DNA of 64,000 nucleotides, taken from NCBI GenBank assembly GCA_963693085.1, contig OY856412.1, positions 965,492,281 to 965,556,280 on the forward strand, written 5' to 3'. This DNA comes from Alisma plantago-aquatica (taxonomy: Eukaryota > Streptophyta > Magnoliopsida > Alismatales > Alismataceae). Below are positions 22,661 to 32,860 of this stretch, piece after piece. The translations under genes and the position numbers were made by a program. Under the pieces are notes generated by a model, which made no database searches, was not told where the DNA came from, and was given only the letters and a program-made list of their open reading frames with translations. Within the stretch, counting starts at the first letter, position 1. The number at the start of each line of letters is the position of its first letter.

Positions 22661-24398
22661 AGAAATACTTACTAGGGATGTTGAAGGTACTCACAAAGGT
22701 GTACATGCAAATGAATCATAGAAAGTGGACCAACATTAAAATCTTATAACAGAGCATAACACAAATGTTCACAAACTTAGTCGATATTGCATGCCATAAA
22801 ATTAAATCATAGGAAAATAAACAATAGTCGATATTACACTCCATAAATATAATTGATAGGAAAAAAGTAACATTGCATGGGAGGTACACTCCTCCCATAG
22901 AGATAGCACAATCAAGACTTTCATAGCTTCCTATAAAGGCGCATGCCCTCTATTGTGGCCTACTGTGTCGCCACATTGAATACTATTCCATTTGGAAAAG
23001 GTTCTTGATTTGGACATAGGATAAGGAGACATACTAAATCCCGCATCACAACTAAAAGTCTGCCACATGGATGTTATACTAGAAGGGTTGTGAATGATGA
23101 ATATGGGGCTTGTGAATGACCTCCAAGATGTTGTGGCACATATTATGGCAACATTTGCTGAGAATTAAGGCATGGAGTGGAAAACAAGCCACAATCCTCA
23201 AGGAAAACCTCCAAGCTAAAAAGGTTATAGAACCATGAGAGTTAGACCAAAGTTCCAGAAAGATATAAAACATCTACATATCATTCAAAGTATAAAATTT
23301 CTATTATATACTCTAAATTAAGTAGGCCTATCATAAGCCTTACTCTTATATAACTTATCAGAGTAGTAAAGACAAGACATATGCAAGTAATATACAATAA
23401 AGAAATAAAAGTAACACAACATGAAAGACAAAATCTTAGTATACAAATAGAGCTACATATACTGATTATATACTTTATTATTAATTCTTAGGTAGTTGCG
23501 ACGAACCATCCACACTACTAGATAGTCAAGTATATCATACCCAAATCTAGATGTATGACGTAATGATCACTCTTTTTCATGGGTCGAATGTGTAAATACA
23601 TTTGTCTAGTCAAATGTATCAAACTTTAAATTTATACTTGACTTCAAGAGACATATGCAACTCAATATGGAGTCTATTGTATTAATACGAGATTGAACAT
23701 AGGGACAAGGATAACAACAGGCTAAGAACGAGAGATCTTGACTTGGTTTAGTCAAATCAAGAAGTTGGTATTCCAGTTAAGGATCGAATTAATATATTTA
23801 AAATTGCAAATCTAAGGTTATCAAAGATTAAAAGAATGACCATAAATATGGAACTCATAAAAAGGGACTTGTATTGGGTTTCACCAATCCAACCAAACTA
23901 AACCATGCAAAATCTTTTCTTCTTATTTAAATATGTTCCTGACATATTTTGCATGAAGTCATAAATGATATATACACCTTTCTTATCTCAAGATTTAGGT
24001 ATATTTTTATATAAAGGCATCACTCTCTCGAGATGATAACTGATAAATCAAGAATAGAAGTATGACTTTTGCTATAGAAACTCTTCTTTCTAATTTCTTG
24101 TTACTAATCTATACTCTTACTGTAATCATTCTCTAAAATAAATCCAGATCAAATATCATAAGAAGGTAGCTAATTGAACAAGTGACCCATTAAAAACAAG
24201 AGTATAGAAACAAAACTATAAGAACATATGTATTAAATTAAAGAAGGAAAGGTTACATAGTTGGGAGGGCCTAACAGATAACCCCAACCCAAGTTGAGGA
24301 GTTTAGCCACTCATGGAACAAATACCAAATAGAATACAACTTGAGAAAGTCATGATAAGGAAAAGAGAGGGAAGAAATCAATACAAGGGTAGTTCAAA
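22661..24398. other. AT-rich, no feature recognised
   Basis: This is flanking DNA left of CACTA copy 1. Short open frames have no recognisable domain, and I see no terminal repeats or strong tandem repeats. Confidence 0.3.
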
Positions 24399-24435
24399 CA
24401 CTACTACAAAAATGGCTTATAAAGTCACTTTTTAA

Positions 24436-24815
24436 GGTGTCGGTTGTATACATAAACGGACACCTAAACTCTACAGTGTCGGTTTATAACATAAACCGAC
24501 ATATAATCTGTGAAGGTCGACCAGACACGAGTACCAATTTTATTAAGTGTCGGTTAATTAATAAAAAACCGACACCTAAAATCAACCGCCAAAACCAAAA
24601 TTCCAGTGAAACAATTACCTCCAAAATTTGACATATGTCGTCGGTTCATAAATAAATAACCGACGACTAAAGGGTATTCATGAGACAGGAATAGTTTTCG
24701 GTTGTCCTTTAGTTAAAAACCGACGACTATAATCTAGTATAAGTGCCAGTTTTTGGAATAGAACCGACACAGTTGGTTTATTTGTCGGTTTTTTTAGAAT
24801 AACCGACACTTATTG
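24436..24815. repeat. CACTA copy 1 left subterminal repeats
   Basis: About ten copies of GTGTCGGTT or its complement AACCGACAC, with GTCGTCGGTT variants, lie within 400 bp of the left end, often as face-to-face pairs separated by 6-12 AT-rich bases. In En/Spm elements such motifs bind the element's TNPA-type protein. The same motifs flank the right end and the left end of copy 2. Confidence 0.9.
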
Positions 24816-24888
24816 TTAACTTAATAGCTCACCAGTACGAGCTTCTCTTCCCCTTTCCCTTTTTCATTCTCAATTTCAGTTAGGTCCG

Positions 24889-25270
24889 ATGATTTCTTGC
24901 TCGCCCCCGCCGGTCGTTGCTCCTCCGCCGCCGCTGTTGTGCTCCTGCTCCTACCCTCGCCGCTGCTCCGTGCTCACCGGAGGTCGTGCTCCTGCTCCTG
25001 CTCCTGCCATCTGTGCTCACCGGCGGCCATCCGTTCTCCTGCTCCGTGCCCTCGCCGCTGCTCCGCGCCCTCGCCGCTGCTCCGCGCCCTCGCCGCTGCT
25101 CCGTGCCCTCGCCGCCGCTGCTCCGTGTCCTCGCCGGTGCTTCTCCTCTCTTTGCCGCCGCCTCCGCCGGTGGCTGCTGTGCTCCGACATTGCTCTCCTA
25201 TGCCCTCAAGGTATGCCTGCCTGCCTTGCCTTCTTCCTTCTTCCTCTGCTCCGGCGGCTGCTTGGGTGGT
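24889..25270. repeat. GC-rich insert with a 19 bp minisatellite
   Basis: A sharply GC-rich block is embedded in the otherwise AT-rich transposon. Five units of CTGCTCCGYGCCCTCGCCG start at 25039, 25058, 25077, 25096 and 25118, followed by CCGCCGCCTCCGCCGG. All three forward frames are open for more than 130 codons because of composition, so I do not call a protein. It resembles the 5' UTR or first exon of a GC-rich host gene captured by the transposon, which is inference. Confidence 0.75.
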
Positions 25271-25661
25271 GCCAAGGCACGCCCAAGCAGCTGCTGGGCA
25301 TTTTTTTTAAAGTTATTTACTTATTTGTGTTTAGGGTTTAGGTACTGATTTTGTGCTTCTACTGAGTTGAATCCTCTATTGTCTATACAATACATGTAAT
25401 TTTCCTAGTATCGTGAAAGATTCTCAATCGTGTGTATCACATGGGATTCTTATCTCAACACAATGGACTGCAATATATGCATCTAATGCCTTAAATGGAA
25501 GACTCGAATGTTATAAAAACCCATCAAAGTAGGTAGAAACAACTTATATATATTTAGATCTTAATAATTCCATGAAGTGCACATTATCTTACTCAGGAAA
25601 AGTATGTGTATAATGTAGGATTAGTTCCATATAATGGTTCTAATTTAGTAAGCACCTAGAA

Positions 25662-25834
25662 ACCTGTCCAAGATTTACTCATTAGGAGTAAATCTTGGAT
25701 AGTCCCCGGTTTGGGACTGTTCTTGAACACCTAATCTCACTTAGGATGTAAGTGTATAATGTGTATTGGGTTTTTGAGAAAATTTCGGTAGCATTTCCTC
25801 ATTTGTTCTCTAAGTACATATGTAGACTTCTTTT
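25662..25834 (+). repeat. Direct copy of the hairpin arm found at 26788-26950
   Basis: This segment repeats, at roughly 90 percent identity by eye, the left arm of the later hairpin, including AAGATTTACTCATTAGGAGT, the small stem AGTCCC/GGGACT, and TGTATAATGTGTATTGGG. It ends in AGTACATATGTA like the arm at 26940. Here it is single-armed. The same module recurs in CACTA copy 2 at 63611-63840. Confidence 0.8.
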
Positions 25835-25968
25835 CAAGCTATCATGTCTACCACAATAAAGTTGGTTATGACAAGCAATAAAAGGTTAACTGATGTTATA
25901 CAACTTTTTCTGAAAATATATAACATCGTTATATGTACTTACACTTTGTTAATACTAATATTATGCAG

Positions 25969-26555
25969 TCTCTGTCCACCCATAACAGTCACTATGAACT
26001 GGGCCTCTATGTCAATGTTAACGTTCCCTATTGAAGAACAATTGGACATCATCCTAGATGATCGTTCCTTAAACCAATTGGTCATACCCAAACATTGGCG
26101 TTTTCTAAAAGGAAGACACTACATGCCTGGTAAAGTGACCCTAACTTTTGGCAATTATTCACATGTTATCGCGGTTGAGTATGATTTGGAGGGAAATCTT
26201 GTATCAAAATCCGGTTGGCGTGATTGGATTGGAGAGATGCATGTGGTCCGTTGCAACAGGCTTTTTCTCCGTCCAGTTGGCCATAATTCCATCAAAGTTT
26301 GGATAACCAACAGCAACTGCGAGACCCTCGATCATCTACTGTGGTATGAGCGCACATCGTCGCATATTAGCTCGGACGAATCTGAATCTGAGGCCCCTGT
26401 CAGTTCAGATTCGTCTAAATACAGTGAGGAGCTTCGTGACATAACTTCATCATCAAAAAGACCACGGTAAGTCCAATTAACAAATATAATTGTCAAGCAT
26501 TCAATACTCATAGCTGCTTTCTATTCTGAACTTCAGGAGAAGATCGCCACAATGA
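25969..26555 (+). CDS. B3-domain-like gene within CACTA copy 1
   Basis: An exon bounded by a good acceptor (TTATGCAG, ending 25968) and donor (CG|GTAAGT at 26466/26467) has an ATG at 25994. It joins a last exon 26537-26555 (acceptor ACTTCAG) ending in TGA, giving about 165 residues. Residues include LVIPKHWRFL, VTLTFGNYSHVIAVEYD, SKSGWRDWIGEM, LFLRPVG and IKVWI. This order resembles a plant B3 DNA-binding domain (start motif, beta strands, GW..F/W block, V.I end). A Ser/Glu-rich acidic tail follows, then a short Arg-rich end. No stops or frameshifts occur. It lies upstream of TNP2 on the same strand and could be a captured host fragment or a lineage-specific regulator. B3 assignment is by pattern only. 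Confidence 0.6.
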
Positions 26556-26850
26556 TAACTCCTTGAAGTTACTGATGCGGGACCATGTTGGTGTAGTATT
26601 TAGTTGTCTATCTATCTAGACTTGTCTGTATTAATAGTTTTTTTAATTATGCGCATGTTTAGGGGTACACCCTTTGTTTAGTTACTGTTTAGGGGTACAC
26701 CCCTGTGTGTGGATGTAAAAAGAGATTAATGAATGGAACTGAAAGTTGCTACATGAAACCCGTCCAACACATTATTTGTTGGCCTACAAACCCGTCCAAG
26801 ATTTACTCATTAGGAGTAAATCTTGGATAGTCCCCGGTTTGGGACTTTTT

Positions 26851-27038
26851 TTGAACACCTAATCTCGCTTAGGATGTTAGTGTATAATGTGTATTGGGTT
26901 TTCAAGAAAATTTCGGCAGCATTTCCCCGTTTGTTCTCTAAGTACATATGTACTTGGAGAACAGGGGGGAAATGCTGCCGAAATTTTCTTGAAAACCCAA
27001 TACACATTATACACTTACTAGTGAGATTAGGTGTTCAA
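26851..27038. repeat. Perfect-centred hairpin just upstream of TNP2
   Basis: Two arms of 91-97 bp meet at AGTACATATGTACT (centre at 26947/26948). Shared arm sequence includes GAACACCTAATCTC, TATAATGTGTATTGGG and AAATTTCGGCAGCATTTCC. CACTA copy 2 has the same inverted arms at 63611-63780 but with a different loop. It ends about 110 bp before the TNP2 start codon, so it may lie in the TNP2 leader or an upstream intron. Confidence 0.9.
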
Positions 27039-27150
27039 GAATGGATAGGTGGTACACATTTATTATATATAATAATGACATCACATGTATTTGTTAACCC
27101 TAGACCCTAATATTGTCCTAATATATACTTGTTTTCTCTTTGATCATAGA

Positions 27151-30100
27151 ATGGATAGATCATGGATGTCCATTCGCAATCGCTGCACCCCAGAGTTTAT
27201 TTCTGGTCTTGACCAGTTCATTAGATTTACCGAGGAACATAGGAAACAACCTGGAGATAGGTTCTACTGTCCATGTAGGCATTGCGGTAACAACTTGAAA
27301 GTCAACACTGGTGACGAAATTAAAACTCATATCATGTGCAACGGGATTATACAAGGCTATATAGAATGGCACTGGCATGGAGAGATTTCAAACCCAAAAC
27401 CAGTGGATGTCAATAGCAGTGCTTGTGTGGAAGAAGAAATTGCCTACGATGACATAGATGTGAATGAACCAGTTCCAGTAGACATCGTTGATGCGATGTT
27501 GGATAGTTGTGGGGTAGAGCACATCGATCCACCTCCCATTTTTAGAAACATTGTGCATGATGCTGAGATGTCATTATACACAGGTTGTACTAAGTTTACG
27601 AAGCTTAATGCCGTGTTGAGATTGTATAAGTTGAAAGCTAACAATAGATGGAGCGACAAAAGCTTCACGTCATTGCTGTCTTTGTTGAAAGAAATGCTTC
27701 CTGAAGGAAACAAGCTGCCAATCTCAACATACCAGGTAAAGAAATTGTTGTGTCCAATGGGAATGGATGCCAAGAAGATACACACATGCCCTAATGATTG
27801 TGTATTATTTCAAAAGGACTATGCGGATTTGAAAGAATGTCCAAAATGTGGTGCGTCACGGTATAAATTGACGACTTCAAGGGAGTCCAAAACTGGTTCT
27901 CCTGCCAAGGTGATGTGGTATCTACCTATAATATCACGGTTTCAACGCTTGTTTGCCAATCCGATAGATGCGAAGAATTTGAGGTGGCATGTAGATGTTA
28001 AGAAAAATAATGATGGGATCCTACGACATGCGTCTGATTCCCCACAATGGAAGAAGATTGATGTATTGTACCCTGAATTTGGTGAAGAAGTCAGGAATCT
28101 AAGACTTGGGCTTTGTACAGACGGGATGAATCCGTACGGGACATTGAGCAGCCAACATAGCACTTGGCCAATCATGCTTGTTATATACAATCTTCCTCCC
28201 TGGCTGTGTATGAAAAATAAGTACGTAATGTTGTCGTTGTTGATATCGGGCCCTAAAAAACCTGGAAATGACATCGATGTTTATCTTGAACCTCTGATTG
28301 ATGACTTAAAGAAACTATGGGGTGAAGGTGTGATGACCTATGATGCTTCACGAAGAGAGACATTTCGTTTGCATGCTATGTTGTTTTGCACTATTAATCA
28401 CTTTTCGGCATATGGGAATTTGTCTGGATATAGTGTCAAAGGAGCTAAAGCGTGTCCTATATGTGAAGAGAACACTGATTCAACAAGACTAAAACATGAT
28501 GGTAAGAATGTATATCTCAGTCATCGAAGGTTTCTTCCAAAATTCCATCTGTATCGTAGGAAGCACAAAGCATTCAATGGATTGAATGAGGAACGCAGTG
28601 CACCTAAACCTATACCAGGGGAGGTTGTTTATGAAAGAGTAAAACACTTTGTCAATGAATTTGGTAAGAGATCACAATGTACTATACGGAGTGACAATTC
28701 TTCATTCAAGAAGAAGTTAATATTTTGGGATCTTCCTTATTGGAGTTCTTTGACAGTCAGACATTGTATCGATGTAATGCATGTTGAGAAAAATGTCTGT
28801 GATAGCATCATTGGTACTTTGTTAAATATACCAGGTAAGACTAAAGATGGGATAAAAAAACAGACTGGACCTATGTGAAATGGGAATAAGGTCAGAATTA
28901 ACAGAATTACATGAAATGGGTAATAAAAGAACATACTTACCTATCGCTTGTTACACGTTGTCTAGAAAGGAGAAGAAAGCTTTTTGTGAATGCTTGGTAA
29001 ATGTTAAGGTGCCACATGGTTACTCATCCAACATTCGTAGATTGGTATCAATGAAAGATCTGAAGTTGATAGGTCTTAAATCTCATGATTGTCACACTCT
29101 AATGCAACAAATATTGCCCGTGGCAATTCGATCTATATTGCTGAAGCATGTAAGGTTTGCAATCACCAGACTTTGTTTCTTTTTCAACAGTCTCTGCAGC
29201 AAAGTTATTGACCCTGAGACTCTCAATAATTTGCAAAGAGAAGTGGTTGTTACCCTATGTCAGCTTGAGATGTATTTCCCTCCTTCGTTCTTTGATATCA
29301 TGGTACATCTTGTTGTCCACTTGACTAGGGAAGTGAAAATCTTGGGACCGGTTTTCTTGCATTGGATGTATCCATTTGAACGATACATGATCGTTTTTAA
29401 AGGTGATGTTCGAAACCGTTATCGTCCTGAAGGGAATATTATTGAAGGTTATGTGGCGAGAGATGTTATGGATTTCTGCAATGACTTTCTTAATGGTAAT
29501 GACACTCCTGATAATGACAAGAATATTGACGAGCTATTTGGCAAAGGAATTTTGGGATCACGTGTGAAAGTAATCAGCCGTGAGCAGTTGGAATAAGGTC
29601 ATTTGTATATTTTACACAACATGGACGAAGTGAACGTTTATATCGAGGAACATACCAATTTCATCAAAAGACAATATCCTCGAGCCAATACAATGTGGCT
29701 TGCTAGAGAGCATAACAAGACTTTTATTAAGTGGTTTGAAGATAAAGTCTTACATCAACTATCTCAAACACCAGATGATATTACTGAAACTATCAAATGC
29801 CTCGCCTTTAAACCAAAGTTGACTGTTATGTCTTATGAAGGGTATGACATTAATGGATTCACATATTACACAAAGCACCAAGATGATAAGAGTGTCGTCC
29901 AAAACAGTGGGGTCACCCTTCAAGCATCGACTATGTTTTTTGTAAGTGCAAAGGATAAGAGTCCACGTGAAGCTAAAATGTCATATTACGGTGTCATTAA
30001 AGAGATATGGGAATTTGACTACATAGATTTCAAAATTCCGCTCTTCAAATGTAATTGGGTTGATAACACCAAAGGAGTTATAGTGGATGAATTGGGTTTC

Positions 30101-30400
30101 ACTTTAGTGAACTTTGAAAAGATTGGCGAGAAGGCTGAACCATTCATATTGGCATCACAGGCGAAACAAGTATTTTATATCGATGATCCTGCAAATGATA
30201 AATGGTCGGTTGTTCTTCATGGTAAAAGACAGTTCATTGAAGATCCTATAGATGAAGAAGAGTACTATGATAAATATGATGACTCTAGTCCATTCTCAGT
30301 TGGGTTGCCAACTCCACAAAATATTGAAGCTAATGATGACTTATATGTGCGCGGAGATCACAATGAAGGATTCTTAATTGATAAAAGATCACAATTTTAG
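27151..30400 (+). pseudogene. CACTA TNP2 transposase, copy 1 (one frameshift, one stop)
   Basis: The ATG at 27151 directly follows an acceptor-like CATAG. The first 575 codons contain the transposase-associated zinc-binding domain (MDRSWMSIRNRC, CPCRHCGNN) and the TNP2 core (LRLGLCTDGMNPYGTLS, YDASRRETFRLHAMLF, IDVMHVEKNVCDS). The frame breaks in an A run near 28853-28860 and continues at 28880 with the DUF4218-type region (KSHDCHTLMQQ, LEMYFPPSFFDIMVHL, LHWMYPFERYM, RPEGNIIEGYV). A TAA at 29594-29596 stands where copy 2 has Gln. The DUF4216-type end (GVTLQASTMFFVSAKDK, EFDYIDFKIPLFKCNW) runs to 30398. TNP2 binds the ends and cuts in En/Spm elements. This copy cannot make the full protein. 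Confidence 0.92.
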
Positions 30401-30496
30401 AGGCATGCATGTTTATATTTTTTTATTGTAGCTAAATGTTTACTTTTTTAATATCAATATCATTTTCTGATTTGATGTTTCATTATCTTCTAGTTA

Positions 30497-30960
30497 ATAC
30501 AAATGCTAAACATTGTGGGAGGGTGCTAAAGAACTATAGGACCAATCTCACCCGAGATTACATACGCGATGCTGAGAATAGGTTCTTGATTGATTCCAAT
30601 TCTAGACATTGATCAGTATTTCACTAACTCTACACTAATAATTTTTGTTTGTATTCTCTTTGAAAAATAAATATAGGAAGAAGGAAGCCACACAACAATG
30701 GAACTACTTGGACCCCAAAGACTGGGAGGAGTTTGTTACCCAAAGAAAAATAGATTAATTCAAGGTATTAAGCGCCACTCCCAATTTAATTAATATACAT
30801 TTTTATGTATTCACCTATTCAAGATTAACCTTTATTGTTACTAACCAAATCAACGTGCTAACTAAATAGGCTATCAACGATGCTCAACGACAACTACATG
30901 TTACGACCACACAATGGGTCCAAGAGGATATGCAGGCGTTCGCCAAAGGTTATATAGATA
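30497..30960 (+). pseudogene. tnpA-type (Ptta/En/Spm) gene remnant, copy 1
   Basis: Fragments of three exons match copy 2 on its minus strand: CGRVLKNYRTNLTRDYI near 30517-30570, WNYLDPKDWEEFVTQRK near 30695-30750, and AINDAQRQL with TTTQWVQ near 30871-30930. Similarity to copy 2 ends near 30945, and everything corresponding to copy 2 from about 59340 down to 57090 is missing. Stops and frame changes show decay. In copy 2 this gene continues into a Ulp1-type protease. Confidence 0.75.
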
Positions 30961-31066
30961 TATAGGCAGCAAGCCATGAAACAGCAAAAGAAGCCCCAAT
31001 GAAGAGAAGCAGGATACAGATACAATACATAAAGTGCAGCACACACAAGTGCTTCAGATTCATATA

Positions 31067-31446
31067 ACAACATGACAGACTAACACATATATAGTGCATA
31101 ACAACAACAGCTCAGGATTTACATACAACGCTAGCTTAGTACATATATAGTGGGACTAAGGTGACGATCCCACCTGCTAAAACAGGTTACCGACAACTAC
31201 ATGTTACGACTGGGAGGTCGTGATTCAGCAACCGTATGCATTAGCAGGTGGATCTGTTTGTCCTCCTGCTAATGAATACGGTTGCTGAATCATGACCTCC
31301 CAGTCGTAACATGTAGTTATCGATAACCTGTTTTAGCAGGTGGGATCGTCACCTTAGTCCCACTATATATGTACTAAGCTAGTGTTGTATGTAAATTCGA
31401 CGTTGCTGTTGTTATGTACTATATATGTGTTAGTCTGTCATGTTGT
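31067..31446. repeat. 380 bp palindrome, arms of 182 bp with a 16 bp spacer
   Basis: Arms 31067-31248 and 31265-31446 are inverted copies at roughly 90-95 percent identity by eye. The inner 131 bp (31118-31248 and 31265-31395) differ at only about five positions. Landmarks are GTGGGACTAAGGTGACGATC on one arm and its complement on the other. The outer edges read ACAACATGACAG and CTGTCATGTTGT. The palindrome ends one base before sequence matching copy 2 resumes (31447 onward), so its right edge is the deletion junction of the tnpA/Ulp1 gene. I see no clear target duplication. Confidence 0.93.
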
Positions 31447-31710
31447 ATGGACATCGATTGTATTGCTCAGGTATTATATAGTCTCATTAGATAATATGAA
31501 ATATATCAATCTTATTTATAGCTCATTAATTATATATATACATCATTCTCTTTACAGGTGTTTAAAGCTGACCCCACTACAGGAACAGACTTACCAGATG
31601 TACATGCTCCCTATACGATGGGAGAATTAAATGAAGTAAGAGAAGAATGGGCAACAACCATACAAATAGTGGGGGTTTTAAAATATAATTGGGATGTTGA
31701 TAGCGAATAA
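31447..31710 (+). pseudogene. Last exons of the tnpA/Ulp1-type gene, copy 1
   Basis: The end of an exon (ATGGACATCGATTGTATTGC, 31447-31470) is followed by an intron and a last exon 31558-31710 encoding VFKADPTTGTDLPDVHAPYT then ELNEVREEWATTIQ, with TAA at 31708-31710. Copy 2 has the same exon at 56975-56849. The protease core that should precede it has been replaced by the palindrome. Confidence 0.7.
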
Positions 31711-32094
31711 TGACTAAAGAATGATATTTTGTAAATGAATTTCTGAATTATAATATATGTGTGAATGTTTCTACATGTCTTGATGTTTCTACATGTGTCT
31801 GAGTGAAAATGAATGAAAGTGTTGGTTGCTATATGAATGTTTCTACATGTGTGAATGTGATTGAATGGAACTACAAATTGCTAGCTACATGAATGTTTCT
31901 AAATGTGTGAAAATAAAATGAAACTACAGGTTGTATTGCTAAATGCATGTGTGAATATTTTTGTTGTTAAATTTGCAGGTTTGTGGCCTGTTGTTGGATG
32001 ATATCAATGGATGTCATAAAACCTGCAATTAACTACAAGTTTCTCATCCTGCGACCAACCACAGCAGGTCTGCAGACTGACAGAAAAAAAAACA

Positions 32095-32460
32095 ATAGGC
32101 GTCAGTTATTTGTATAACACCGACACACAAAGTATAGTGTCGGTTTTATATAAATAATCGACGCCTGTTCCCTGTGGCGCGAAGGTATATGGCGTCGGTT
32201 TATTATCTAATAACCGACACTGATAGTGGCCAAGATGGTGCCCTTTCTGTGGCACGAAGGTATATGGTGTCGGTTTCTTATCTAATAACCGACGCCTATA
32301 CCTTCGCGCCATAGCAAACATGCGTGATTTCGATGGCATGGGAAGAGTTTGGGTGTCAGTTTTGGAACCGACGCGTAATGGGTGAGCTTTTAGTGTCGCC
32401 CACATAGGTGTTTCTTAGAAACTGACACTAAAGGCCTTAAATAACCGACACTAAAGGTAG
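32095..32460. repeat. CACTA copy 1 right subterminal repeats
   Basis: Repeated GTGTCGGTTT and AACCGACRC motifs, several as inverted pairs separated by TTATCTAATA-like spacers, fill the last 370 bp before the right terminal repeat. CACTA copy 2 has homologous motifs at 55966-56440 in the opposite orientation. Confidence 0.9.
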
Positions 32461-32474
32461 GTTCTGTAGTAGTG

Positions 32475-32860
32475 AAATGATCGATCTAACTACCTTCTGA
32501 TTGAATCCGATGAGGAGGTCAATGGCCAATGGTCGATGACTAGAGGTTAATGGCCTCATGTCCTCTGTACGATCAAGACTAAAGCAAGTAGATCCATTGA
32601 TCTATCGATGGAAGTAGTTGAAAACCTTGATGGTCTAACTAGGTCGATCACACTAGATAGGTTTATGTCTCTAGACTTTGTCTGTGAGCTTGGTGGCAGT
32701 CTTTCATCTTGTTGAATCCAAAATCCAAGATGTGTTGAAGTGATTCCTTGGGGCCTATATATAGGATTTGACTTGTGGTTTGCAAATCCTTGATTAGTCC
32801 ACATGGTGTGGACTCTTGATCTTCCCTCCACAGTGGTCGATGAGTCTTTGTATGACCAAT
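32475..32860. other. CACTA flank, lead-in to the tandem repeat
   Basis: No gene is visible. GATCGATCTAAC-like words related to the following tandem repeat (GTCGATG, GGTCGATC) occur, so it may be a degenerate edge of that array. Confidence 0.3.

Larger units (their letters stand above)
24399..32474 (+). mobile_element. CACTA (En/Spm) transposon copy 1, both ends present
   Basis: The left end is CACTACTACAAAAA (24399) and the right end GTTCTGTAGTAGTG (to 32474), a CACTA terminal inverted repeat. The 3 bp duplication AAA lies at 24396-24398 and 32475-32477. Both ends have dense subterminal repeats built on GTCGGTT and AACCGAC. Contents in order: a GC-rich captured-looking segment, a spliced B3-like gene, a hairpin, TNP2 transposase, remnants of a tnpA-type gene, a 380 bp palindrome, and the last exon of a Ulp1-type gene. 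The length is 8076 bp. TNP2 carries a frameshift and a stop and the second gene is deleted, so this copy is probably non-autonomous. Confidence 0.93.

Noticed and set aside
24889..25348. Proline/alanine/cysteine-rich proteins in three overlapping frames
   Set aside because: All three frames are open because of the GC-rich repeat. None has a domain, and frame openness follows from composition.
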